Shown in pieces: positions 31,493-43,554 of a DNA stretch of 64,000 nucleotides. The stretch is from Proales similis (lineage: Eukaryota; Rotifera; Eurotatoria; Ploima; Proalidae). The translations under genes were made by a program, and so were the position numbers. How positions within the stretch are numbered: position 1 is the stretch's first letter; the number at the start of each line of letters is the position of its first letter. The notes below the pieces were generated by a model. The model ran no database searches. It worked only from the letters and a program-made list of their open reading frames with translations, and was not told the origin of the DNA. Location of the stretch: contig JAGVRJ010000001.1 of the NCBI GenBank assembly GCA_019059635.1, positions 2,666,001 to 2,730,000 of the forward strand, given 5' to 3'.

Positions 31493-32741
31493 CTACTGAG
31501 CGGACGCTTGATTTCGATTGACGGTTGACGAGTCCTTATGGGGCTTGTCAAAATGACCCGACATTAATTTCTTGATTTCAGCGATCGCTTTTCCAGGATT
31601 CAAGCCCTTTGAAAATAGAAGCTAGCCCGAGCAGAAATGAATAAAACTTTGCTGCGAAAGCTTACCTTAGGACAGACTCGAGCACAGTTCATGATGGTGT
31701 GGCATCGGTAGACCGAAAAGTTATCCTGGAACTTGCCCAATCGCTGCTCTGTGAACTCGTCTCGAGAATCAATGATCCATCTTAATTTATAGAATGAGTT
31801 TAAAAAGAAATGAACAAATGCGAATTGGCATGGATAAATACCGATAAGCTTGAAGAAGGACTGCAGGACCCAAGTACTTGTCTGAATTCCACCAGTAAGA
31901 AGGACAAGAAGTAGAGCAGCAAGCGCACAAGATACATTCGTAGAGACCGTCCTACAGTTCGTTTTCTCTTAGATTTGAATTCGTATGAAAGTAGATAGAA
32001 CAAAACTGACGAGTTTAGCTCGATCTTCAGGGGTCTGGAAGAATTCCTGTTCACCCGGCTTCATGTTCTGATCTTTTCGCTTAAGGTACGGCTCGATTGA
32101 CTTGTATTGAGCATAAAAGTTGCTCAAATCCTTAGAATCATTGCATCGGTTAAAAAAAATCAAATTAAGAGAATTTACGCTTGTCTAGCAATTTACCGGA
32201 ACCAAATCTTTGATCACATACATGTGGGGCAGTGGGTAGATCTTAGTGGTCTTGCTTGTGTTCTCTTCGATTTTGCACAAGCAAGCAAGAGTGTTCGTGC
32301 CATTGATATTCATGGAACACGAACCGCAGATACCCTCGCGACATGAACGTCGGAAGGTTAGCGATGGATCTTGCTCGTTCTTGATTTTGATGAGCGCGTC
32401 CAAAACCATCATACCACAGCTTTTGAGGAGACATAGGAACAAGAGGAAATTTTTAAGTTTGTGCAAAGTTGCTTACTTGTTCAAATCAACCTGGTACTCG
32501 TGCACATAAGGCTTCTCGCCAGGCTTTTCAGGATCCCATCGATAGATGGCGAACTTTTTCATTCGCGGCTCCTTTGCTTGGGTTGCCGAGCTCGCCGCCG
32601 TGGTAGCCAATCGCACCTTGACGTTTTGTGCCATTTTATCCATTGTGTTACTCTTGAAATGTTCAATCGATGACTTACGGTGGGCTCGATCAGCTTGGCG
32701 TTGGATTGCAAAAGTTGAGACGCTTTGGTCAACAAAGCCAT
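31493..32741 (-). CDS. SDHB: Succinate dehydrogenase iron-sulfur subunit, mitochondrial
   Basis: Seven exons on the minus strand: 32741-32679, 32616-32477, 32419-32197, 32130-32011, 31951-31842, 31780-31666, 31606-31493; 294 aa, normal for the family. It passes electrons from SDHA to ubiquinone in complex II of the inner mitochondrial membrane. The basic, Ser/Thr-rich N-terminus ([16 protein letters not shown]) suits a mitochondrial targeting peptide. Ligand sets are complete: [2Fe-2S] in [20 protein letters not shown] followed by LAC; [4Fe-4S] in [12 protein letters not shown]; [3Fe-4S] in [20 protein letters not shown]. All introns are 57-65 nt. Confidence 0.98.
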
Positions 32742-33181
32742 GCTTTTTGGTTTAAATCAGTCTTTAGTCAATCTAAATGACCAATTTGGATGATAAGATT
32801 TGTTTTTGCTGCTTCTCTTCTCGTTTGGCATTCAGTTCATTTACATAACCCAAGCAATTCGCTTGTTAAATTAAGACCGCGCTCAATTATATAAGCATAT
32901 AACTTCATTGGGCCTCCAGCGACTTATATAAGATCTACGCTTCCAATGCAGTTGATATAGCCGTCTCATTTATGCAAGCGGCACAGTGCATTAGTTTCTT
33001 CTCAAAGGATACACCCACCCTTATTGTTAATTTTAGTCAATTTCGATGGGAAGCTAATTTTCAATCTCTAAGGCCTGCTATTGCGCCGCTCTAAATTAAA
33101 AAACAACTGAAAGTTTGAGCTGGGTAATCGTTTGAGAGCAAACGTTTATTTCTTAAAAAAGGGAACTCAATGTACAATCAG
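32742..33181. other. SDHB promoter region
   Basis: 440 bp with no open frame supported; it lies between the SDHB start and the stop of the next minus-strand gene. Confidence 0.45.
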
Positions 33182-33656
33182 CTATTTATTAGATTCTTCT
33201 ACAGAAGCGGCCGTGTTTTTTGAGAGCCAATCGCTCAATGCTAGGGGGGTGGTTTCGTCTTTGTGAATAGGTTGCTCGGGCAAAAGTTTTCTCTTTATTT
33301 AAAAGTTAATTGCTAGAACAGATTTTTTTCCAAATTTTTAAATGTTTTACTCACTTGCAGATAAGACTTATCAACAGTTTCTACATCGCTTTCAAGATCG
33401 AGTTCGGAGATCTTGGAAGAGTTCGATAGGAAATCTCTCATATAATTCTCACGAAATTGACCCATCGAGTTGAGCATTGTTTTGGCGTTCAGCTTGGCTG
33501 GATCAGTTTTCTGCAGCTTTTCTAATCGGGCCTCTAGAATTCGGTTTATAATAGAATACATGAAATTTTTTCTTAGTCTTCATCACCTAATTTGGCTATA
33601 TGCTCCTGGCTATCAGGCATTAGTCCCTCTGTTTTACCGCTTTCTTGGTCAGGCAT
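33182..33656 (-). CDS. Small unrecognised helical protein
   Basis: Three exons on the minus strand: 33656-33587, 33533-33355, 33292-33182; 119 aa. The two introns (53 and 62 nt) restore frame, and the joined sequence is more coherent than any single frame. A probable coiled-coil helix (HIAKLEARLEKLQKTDP) is followed by a second helical stretch (MLNSMGQFRENYMRDFL), an acidic turn (ELDLESDVETVDKSYL) and a polar tail. No signal peptide or membrane segment. I do not recognise the family; a small subunit of a larger complex is plausible from its size and helices. Confidence 0.65.
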
Positions 33657-34763
33657 TTTTGCGACTGAAGCACAATTCCCTTCGAATTCATGCTCCCAAT
33701 CATTAGTTTAAATTTATGACATTTTATGCTAAAATATTCTTGTTTCAACGCGGATATGACAATCAAAATTGCTTTGAATAAATTGATACTCATTCTGGAA
33801 CGAAAATTAAGCGATTTGAAAATTGCATTATTTAGATTTTAGGACTTTGAAGGAAAGATTTCAGCCATTTTGATCTCTATTGTTGAACAAAAAGAAGAAG
33901 AATCAGATTGCGCCAGCACCTGAAGTTGAGCTTAGCCATAGTGCCGAGTAATTCTAAGTAGGTGCTTAGCTATGCTGACTTGCTTACATCGCTTAGATTT
34001 TTGCTATTTAACTCAAGCTAAATGGAATGGTAGCGGTTGAGAAATTACAAATTAAAGTAATTCAAGCCTAACAAGTCTCAGCTTCTTTCCATCCATACAG
34101 TAACTTTAGTTTCCTTATAAAAAGGAGGAAATGTACACTTTTCGCAATCAATCTGGTTTGGAAAATACCCAAGTCCTGAGCAATCTGAAAAATTCAAGCT
34201 TTTCAAGAGGGCTTTATTAGTCGAAGTAAATCGTTTAATCTAAAAATCGGAGTAGAATAGAATTCAGGTTTGATTCGGTGATTTTGAGGGTAAAATCTAT
34301 AAATTACAAGTGGAGCTCCTGAAGAAAAAAGAAAGTCGCAAGAGAGAGTTTAATTTCTGAAGGATTAAAGGAACGCAACCACTTATTTTGAAAAGACTCA
34401 CACAGCCGTGAACGCAGTCGGTTATTTGTGGCCAGGTTGACATGTGATTTTTAGAAAATTGATGATTAAACGAAATTTAGAAGCTCGACAAAGAGTTGCT
34501 GGCATCGTGTGCCAGTTATGCTAGAAAAATAAACTACAACTCAAATCTAGCCGAATAAGACTGGAAATGTGCGAACGGTGAAAAATCCTTCGATTTTCTC
34601 TAAATTGCATGAATCGGGGCGAATTCAAAAATGACAGAGGCTAAACTGTCTAAAATAAATCAAAAGGATCGGTCGAAGCAGGTTTCGCCTGCTGTGCTGT
34701 TGTGGGTCCTCCCATCTGTTAAATTTGATAAGTCAAATAAACTAAGCTTTCACTGCTATAATG
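33657..34763. other. Intergenic, no gene seen
   Basis: 1.1 kb between two same-strand genes; AT-rich, without open frames, repeats or motifs I can support. Confidence 0.45.
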
Positions 34764-37700
34764 TTAAATTACGGTTGAAGGTGCACCAAACGGATTCATC
34801 CCAGTGTTTGGGTTTGCCCCCGAGGGTGCATTTGATGGCCATGGATTCCAAGAATTGCCGCCAGAGGGGCTAGTTTTCATCGACTGTCCAGTAGGCTTAG
34901 CTCCATTATTTGGCTGGTTGGTCCACTGATGGTTTTTCCTATTGAAATTAACTTGTCAGCAAAATTTTGATGCACTTGACTAGATGAAACTTACTGAAAG
35001 CTGTTACTCTTGTAGTTTATGTCCAAATTAGAGGCGAGTGAAGCCAAGCTGGATTCGAGGTCGTTAGAAAGAAGTTTGGGCTCGGGCGGTTTACTGTTGC
35101 CGTTTTGCGCCTTCAGGGCTGGATTTGAATTGGATGGCTTTAATACCTCACCAAATGGATCGGCATCTAGAAAAAGAGATTCAATTAGCTCGTTTCAAAA
35201 AAGATTAAAGTATTCAAATGCAACCAAATATAGACTCAAAACACTATTCAAGTTTTCAAGGACAAAGCATGCAAGCAAATATGGGTTAGTTAGAGTTAAT
35301 GCTGCAGGAATCAATGCTTTTAGCTTCAGTTATAAGCCAAAGGGTTTCTAGGGTTTTCATGGAAAAGTTTTTTACCGTTTGATAAAAACGGATTATATCC
35401 GTAGTCTATTCAGCGAAATAAATAAATAAAAAAACGATGAAAAACAGCCATTTAACAGATAGAAGAAATTGTGGATATTTGGGAAGGGGCGATTTCGGTG
35501 CGAGAAACGCTTTACGTCATGACTAATACATTAAAACGACATAGAGACGGCTTAACCTGATGTAGGTTGCTGCCATTGTGCGTCGGACAACTCTGAAGCC
35601 GTCTCGACTGGATTCTCAAATACAAAATCGCCTACGTAAGATGAGGTCAGAGGTAATGGCAAATAATGGTTTTCTCTTCTGTAAACAGCTCCCACAGACT
35701 ATTTTTGCCAGTAGAAAGTACTTACTTGGTTTTTCTTGATTTTGGGCAAATGGTTTATTTCCAGCCATTTGAAAGCCTGTGTTTTGCACCGGTGGCTGCA
35801 TTCCCATACCCATTGGATTGTACATTGGATTAAAGGAAGGCTGAGCATAAAAGCTGGCACCACCCATCACTTGTGTCAAAGTTTAAATTGATTTTAGTAG
35901 TTAAATAGAGTTCTAAAAGAATAAAAAGAAAAGAATTATTACCTTGAGGTTGAAATGCGTTTCCTATGGGCATGCTCATGCCCATATTCATATGCATGGG
36001 CGTTGCAGATGCTTGCTGGGCAAATGACTGATTGACAATGTTCTGAAGGAAAGGATTTGGACCAGACAGCATAAGAAGGTCATCATTGGCCGAACTGTTT
36101 GACTGATTGGACGCTGGTTGAGATGCCGAGCCCATGGCCAGGTCGAAAAGATCAGCGCTTGCACTTGATGTTTGTCCGTTTACTTTGCTCTCACTGTTGT
36201 TGGAGCTTGTCGTCGAGTTTTGCTTTTTAAGGTGGTTTGCCTTCACAAAAAAAAAAGGTAAAGCAAAGGCCGAGAATACAAAAAATTGAAAAAATTCATC
36301 AGCAAGAGGTTGGAAATTATAAATACAAGCTAGAAAAACGAAGGCGTTGAAGAGCATTGAAAAAATAGTCTCAGAGCTCATTCTGTGGCCAAACTTGGCG
36401 CCTGTATACCTCAATCGATCCGAATATTTCATCGAACGTTCGGAACTCATCGCATAAGGTCGAATTTGAATCGAATTCGCTCTTTGGAGCAGAAATATGG
36501 GAGCATGCCAATAAGAATGGAAAACGAAAAGACGTCCATTGTGGACGATTTCGACCAATTTTTAAGCTCATTTTACCTTTATCTCTTCAAGAGCACGCTG
36601 CTCTTCTTCGATCATTCTTCGGCGCTCCTCGGCTGACAAGTCGGTGTTACTGTTTAGCGTACTGATGGCATTGTTAACCGAACTGGCTTGTCTATAAATC
36701 ATTTAATTGCAATTTATTGAGTATTTCAATAGAATTGATATTACTTAGCAGTGGCTCCGGGGGTAGGCTGAGTTCCTTTCTTTCCCTCTAGAGCGTTCAC
36801 GTGACTTTCTAGTGCTTCTAAGAGACTGCTCGGTGCTTTGGCCAAATCAGGAATCTCACTCTTGTCCATTCCAGATGACTGAAAAGTAAAGCAGAATAGT
36901 TTAGTTGGACGAAGAAGCAAGGGAAAGGCTTCAAAAAGCGTGACTAACCTCAGCGACTTTAAGAAAAGCCGAAACTGACTCAGTTCTCTCCAAGAACTTT
37001 TTGTAAATCTCAAGTGCATCACGACAGTTTTTCTTATTCATATCGAAGAATTTCTCCAGCAAATTGATAATGCCATCATTGTAGCAAGCGAACAAGCGAA
37101 TAAGGTCCTTGGACAAAAGAACGAAGCAACTACTGATCACACCGTTGGTAAGCTCGTTTGGCTGAACTTCGAATTGGAGAAGTCCATCAAGCTGACGCTG
37201 CAACACAGGAAGCGTCTTAAGCAGCTTGTCGACATTCATGCTTCTCAAGGTGCCATCTTCTTTTCTATATAGATACTTGTTATTAAAAATCAGCTGAGCA
37301 AATCATAGAGCAAGAATGTACCCTCGTTTGACTTTGCAGAAATCGAAGCCCATCAACTTGTAAGATTCGCGCTTTTCGTTCAAGTAATGCGCGTATTTCC
37401 TTATATGAGTGACCATATCAATGCCTTGAGTCCCTTGTGCTATGTAGTTGTTGACTGTAAATTTAGTATTGTGTGACGCCATATATTGGCTGAAGCGTTC
37501 ATTTCCGTAGCACATCAAGTGGTGAATTGTGATGAGAGCTTTGAAGCTCACCACCCAGCTAGTGTTTTGCGAACGCTCAATAAGAAGGTCGGCCATTTGA
37601 GGGATGCTCACGTTTATTTCAGACGTGCACTGAAGAAGATAGTCCAAATGCTTTCTTTTGGGGGCAATTATCTCCTCAGTGGTGGCTTTGACAACGGCAC

Positions 37701-37770
37701 GACCAAGCGCCGAACCGGCCACTGTATGCTTGGCGGCGTTCAGTCTATCCACAATGCTTTGACCGGACAT
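34764..37770 (-). CDS. Clathrin assembly phosphoprotein AP180/CALM (ANTH domain)
   Basis: Ten exons on the minus strand: 37770-37322, 37264-36949, 36878-36745, 36691-36577, 36240-35943, 35869-35726, 35631-35557, 35405-35376, 35166-34995, 34938-34764; 635 aa. Residues 1-290 form the ANTH domain: [20 protein letters not shown] holds the Lys/His cluster that binds PI(4,5)P2, then [24 protein letters not shown] and [17 protein letters not shown]. The remainder is disordered with short adaptor motifs: SADLFDL, PNPFLQN, NPF in a 30-nt exon (YNPFLSN), ADPFGE and a final MNPFG. It links clathrin, AP-2 and EH-domain proteins in endocytosis and synaptic vesicle recycling. The intron after EEIK is about 330 nt, far longer than the others. 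AP180 and CALM cannot be separated here. Confidence 0.95.
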
Positions 37771-39127
37771 TTCTGTAAGCAAGAGACGCGCGCGGTTTTC
37801 TAAAAGCGTCAAATAAGATCTTAGACCATAAGCAATCAACTAGCAATAGATAAGAGTTTAAGTTCAGCGCTGTGACAGCTTGCTGGTCCGTAGTCGTCAT
37901 CGTCATCCATGCAACTTGAATTATAATTTGAACGCCGCCATATATGTTGACTGGATTATGCATACACATTTCAAATCATAATGTTTGAACACTTTCTCTG
38001 CAAGCAAGCGGTCCAATCGAGCTTTACCCTTTTGGATCTCTCTCTCTCTCTCTCGCTTAGGTCGCTTTTCTTCTCTCTTTCGTTCACGCCGTTCGTCAGC
38101 TGGTTTCACCTCGAACGCTCGAATTTCTCGGCCACAAGCGGCTTGTCTCCATTACACAAACACACATACACACTCCAAGCCGACAAAATTTGGCTTGGTC
38201 CGATCTAGATCATAAATGCTCTCGAATAAAGATGCGATGGTTTTTGATTGGCGCGCCTCGAGTCATATTTTAAGCAAATTTTATTGATCGATTGGTTCAA
38301 TAAATTAAGGCGTAGCTCGAGTTTAAGTAATAAAACGGAATAATTTGCAAAAAGGGCTTGAGTGGGCTGCTATGGGACTTTTGTCATTCAGCTCCATTCA
38401 GCAAAGCCCAAGCACGAGTGGCAAACGATTGAATGAGAAATTCCCAAGATTTTTCATATATACTTAGGACAAGCTGGGCTGGCAGAGGTCGCGAATGTAG
38501 ATGATAATAATAATTTCACGAGTACGATACAAACTATTACATAATTAAAGAGTCGATCGGTGCTGTTGAATCAAACAGGGCCAATATTGGTCAGATAAGA
38601 TTATGGAAAATCTAAACATGCATGCCAACTTACTTTGGTCACATGCGAACACTGTTCATTTTGGCCGTGACCCTGGCGCGCCGATCAGGTGAGGCTCTTG
38701 AATTGACGATTAGTAACGAGATTAGAGAAAGGTATGGCCAATGCTTTTCTATTCGAGCTTTCTTATCAGTGTCTTGATAAAACGATAGAATTCTTCTTTT
38801 CGACGTCTGCAAAACCATCGCTCAACAATTGTCGTCATCGCCCACTTTTCTCTAAGGCGCAAATGCAGTAGACAAAACTCTCCTTAGCTTACATACGCGC
38901 ACGTATTCATATACCCGCGTGCAGAGCAAAAGCGATCCCTTGATTAAACACATAAAGAGCGAAGAACGTTTGAATAGAAACAGTAATAAAGACTTGACAC
39001 GCTTTCTCTCATGTGACTCGAAAGTGAATGAACGACAGAATCTTGAAATATTTTTCGGAGGATTGTTGCAAAAATAGAAGTTGGCTTGATTGAGTCCATT
39101 TGAACACGCCGAACGAGTAATATCAAC
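37771..39127. other. Divergent promoter region, AP180 / sedoheptulokinase
   Basis: 1.36 kb between divergent starts. Apart from the (TC)n tract listed separately I see no gene or clear element. Confidence 0.45.
38037..38054. repeat. (TC)9 microsatellite upstream of AP180
   Basis: Nine TC units about 270 bp upstream of the AP180 ATG; (GA)n on that gene's strand. Confidence 0.85.
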
Positions 39128-40825
39128 ATGGCAAATGAAAATAAAAAAGATTTAGTGGTTGGTTTCGATATCGGCACAAGCTCTCTAAAGCTCTTGATTT
39201 TAAACGAGAATGACAACAGCATTGAGCTTGAGCTAACCCGGCTCACTGAGCCAGCCAAGGTGCTGCGTAAAGAGAAGACTTATGTTGAACAGGATGTTGA
39301 CACTCTTTTGAAAATCGTTTTTGAACTGCTCGATCATATTCCGGCGAAATTTTTCAAACGAATACGGGCGTTTCAAATTTGCGGTCAAGTAATTTGCTGA
39401 ACTTGCTCATCTCGACTTGCAGACTCAGTCATATATGCGCGTCCTAGATGCACGGAGTAGTGTTTTGGAACAAACACACTCGGCTCCACTCCAATCTGGT
39501 CACATGGCAAGGTGATTGGCTCAGCCGACTTGAGATACTAGTCCAAGTTCCAAATCAATTCGACTTTTGTAGATCAAAGATGTGATCCAGAGTTCTTGGC
39601 ATCGCTCCCCTATGATTCTGAAAATGAATTCTGCAGCGGCTTTGGTTGTGCCACAATTCTTTGGTTCAAGGTCAACGAACCTGAATATTTACAAAGCTTC
39701 GACTCGGCCGGCACCATTCACGACTACGTTTCATTTTTGTAAGTGAATCAAATTCGCAAAGAAATATCGCCCAGAAGCCGACTGAAATTGAAAACAGAAT
39801 CACTGGCAAGCATTTCATCTCTCCTCAGAACGCTCATAGTTGGGGCTTGTTTGACTTGAGCTCTAATAATTGGGATCAAGCATTGTAATTTAGAATGCGA
39901 TTTCAGTTGTCCCAATAATCGAAAATAATCAAAAACTAATGCTTAAAAGGTATCAAGGAACATTTTTCCCAACTCGGTTTTTGCCTCAAGTCTGCGAACC
40001 TGGTCAAATAATCGGCAAAAATTTGAAGCTGATTTCTCACGATAGACCGTCGTCAGCACAAGTGATGGTCGCTCTCGGCGATCTTCAATGCTCGGTCTAT
40101 TCATGTATTCAAAACCAAACAGGCTGCGGTAGATCTTGCGGTTTCAACTCTTACAAAAAGCTCTCTTTGCTTACATTAAATAAGTGATCAACATATCGAC
40201 CTCCTCTCAGCTGTGCGTCTGTGTTCCTGTGTCGCGCATTGAGGGACTCAGCCTGCCCAAGAGCTTGAGAGTGTTCCCTTACTTCGGGCAGCAAGTACTG
40301 ATTGTGGCCGCATCGTTGAACGGAGGAAATGTGCTGGACAAATTTGTTGAATTTGTGTGTGAGTGCTCATTTGAATACGATTCATCAGGCAAGCCTGCGC
40401 TATCAAGTCAGAAACGTGAAAAGATTTGGAGCAAATTGATCGAAATCGGTAAGAAGCACTTGGATGAGAAAAATTCAATAGATTGCAAGCCTTTGCTCTA
40501 CGGCGAGAGACACAACAAGGAAGAGTTTGCTTCCATCAAAAACCTTGATTTTATGAATTTCAATCTGCCCAACATGTTCTGCAGCATTTGCCGGGGCATA
40601 ATAAAAAACTTGACGGAAATGTTTCCGATCGACCTGATCAAAGACCAGCTGGGATCCAATCGGATAGTAGTGACCGGCAGCGCCCTCCTCAAAAATCCGG
40701 TTCTAGATCACTTTTTTCGCCAAGAATTCGACGGTTTTCAAATCGAAACGCATCAAGTCAGCGATGCTGCTTTTGGAGCCGCTCTTTATCTCAAGCATAC
40801 ATTAGCACGGCAACAAAATAACTGA
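39128..40825 (+). CDS. SHPK: Sedoheptulokinase
   Basis: Six exons: 39128-39388, 39448-39511, 39573-39738, 39798-39884, 39950-40128, 40185-40825; 465 aa. A FGGY-family kinase that phosphorylates sedoheptulose to sedoheptulose-7-phosphate, feeding the pentose phosphate pathway. Seen: the N-terminal nucleotide motif GFDIGTSSLK; then CGQMHGVVFW and LVTWQDQRC; then GFGCATILWF, AGTIHDYV, VALGDLQCSVYSCI, NISTSSQL, AASLNGGNVL, GERH and the C-terminal VTGSALLKNPVL plus DAAFGAALYL. These match sedoheptulokinase (CARKL) rather than xylulokinase or glycerol kinase. B9D2 begins 172 nt downstream on the same strand. Confidence 0.96.
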
Positions 40826-40996
40826 CCCCGCTTTCTGACTTGATTATGAACTTGGCAATTTTGTTTTACTCGGGCGGTCCATTCCTGTGTAACCATGACA
40901 ACCGCCGCCAGATGAGCTTCACATTGCACGCTTCTTTTGTATCAATAAACTGTCGACTCAACTATTCAGAGCATATTCACAAGTGGTCAGTGGGGA

Positions 40997-41651
40997 ATGG
41001 CAGAAGTGCACTTTATTGGCGAAATTTTGGGTGCTAGCGAGTTTCCGGAGAACTCGCTTTACTGCAAATGGACTATTGATGCAGGTTAGAGCCAAAGGCC
41101 GTGTTTTAAAGCAAACGATCACTATTGGGAATTGAAATCTGAAATTTCTAAAAGGCAGTGGATGGAAACTATTACAAGGAATCAGAGAAGGACAAACGCA
41201 TGTTGACACTCCAATGTACGAGTCATTTGCTGCTTGGTCACATCCGATCGACGTTCATTACACCACCAAAGGACTCCAAGGTAGGTTGAATTTAGACAGA
41301 AATAAATGTTTCTTATCACATTATGGTTCTTTAAAAGGTTGGCCGAAGATAAATTTCGAAGTTTGGCATCAAGACGGGTTCGGAAGGACAGAAATATACG
41401 GTTATGGAAACTGTCATTTACCAGTCACGCCAGGCTTTCACGAGATTGAATGCATGACTTGGCGACCAATAGGATCGATCAAGGATCAGATCACTTCATA
41501 CTTTCTTGGCGGAGGTCTTCAGCTCAAAGAGCCTCAACTTGCTATCGCCAACTCTGAGCTATACAGGCTGAAAACAATGTCGATGGGCAAAATACATCTC
41601 AGACTGAATGTTATCCTACGAAATTTCGATAAATACGGAGTAGAATTCTAA
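40997..41651 (+). CDS. B9D2: B9 domain-containing protein 2, ciliary transition zone
   Basis: Three exons: 40997-41084, 41155-41280, 41338-41651; 175 aa, the same length as the human protein. The whole protein is one B9 domain: [91 protein letters not shown]-like end. B9D2 works with B9D1 and MKS1 in the tectonic/MKS complex at the transition zone of cilia, gating membrane protein entry, so the organism builds cilia. The start is clear because the first exon begins with the conserved MAEVH. Confidence 0.97.
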
Positions 41652-41680
41652 AGTAAACTCTGTTTCTTTTTAAATTAAAA

Positions 41681-41686
41681 TTTATT
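41681..41686 (-). terminator. Poly(A) signal of sepiapterin reductase
   Basis: Minus-strand AATAAA 29 nt past the stop at 41715; crossed with the B9D2 signal. Confidence 0.55.
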
Positions 41687-41703
41687 ATCATTCCGCGCTT
41701 TAA

Positions 41704-41709
41704 AATAAA
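41704..41709 (+). terminator. Poly(A) signal of B9D2
   Basis: AATAAA 53 nt after the stop and only six bases before the end of the facing sepiapterin reductase gene. Cleavage 10-25 nt further on would fall inside that gene. Confidence 0.55.
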
Positions 41710-41714
41710 GTATA

Positions 41715-42649
<935 letters not shown>

Positions 42650-43554
42650 TTTTTTTCTGTCTGATTGGACCCACGCTGCGTTTATTTGCTCGAACCTTGT
42701 TCTACTTTTCATCATAATCGGCTTGATCACATGATAAAAGCTCTATGCGGCTGCAGCTTTTGCCCAATAGAGAATGCAAAAGCCAGTGGACCAGCAGAGC
42801 ACTTTTAAGTTTCATTTTAGGCCAAGTAAGGGTCGAAATGAAATCAAGAGTGTCGGCATGCTGGCAAATAATTTTCAATCTAACGGCCAGAAGCCATATA
42901 AGCTTTCAATTAGGCAAAAGCGCTCTTCTCAGCCGAACCGTAAAGGCTGGTAAATAAACTCGAGCGTGTTTGCTAGCTACTCAGTCGATTGCGACTTTTT
43001 TTTCTCTCACTTTTAAGCACTTGAATGCTTTGAGGGTGACGGTGACTGCGATGTTTGGACAAAGTGATTTTCATAATAAATTTGCATTTGTTTGGCCGGG
43101 TAGGGACGTTTTGGTGATTAAGAGCTAGAGAGCGCCAAAAGTGAACCCGGCAGCGACTGCGTCTTGCTCATTGTTGGCATAGAATAGCAATTAAAATACG
43201 TCGCTTTCACTACGCCTCAGACGACTCGACTTCATTCTTCTCCCAGCCCTACACTCCCTCTCTCTGCTGGTATCCGCCCTCAGTCCTCTTTTCTATTGGC
43301 AACAATTAAGCCAAGCTAAATAAATTCGCACTACCGAGCAAAAGAAAAGTGAGCATTAATACGGGCCTCTCCTTGATAAGCATAAGACGCGAGCAACCGT
43401 TGCCTTTCGTTACTTTTCGTCATTGCAAATGGCCCTGATACACGCATTGCATGCTGGCTCCTATTTTATTTGGCATTTTAATTTAGAAACGAGTGCTTAA
43501 TTAGAGACTTAATCGGAGTTTATTGCAATTCGAACGGTTGCAACAACCGATCTG
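42650..43554. other. Divergent promoter region, sepiapterin reductase / LRRC74-like
   Basis: 905 bp with a pyrimidine-rich stretch near 43240-43290; no gene supported. Confidence 0.45.

Noticed and set aside
36244-36576. Open frames inside the long AP180 intron as an extra exon or nested gene
   Set aside because: No splice-consistent frame joins the neighbouring exons, and the sequence has no AP180-like motifs.
39128-40825. Xylulokinase as identity of the FGGY kinase
   Set aside because: CGQMHGVVFW, GFGCATILWF and the C-terminal blocks follow sedoheptulokinase, not XYLB.
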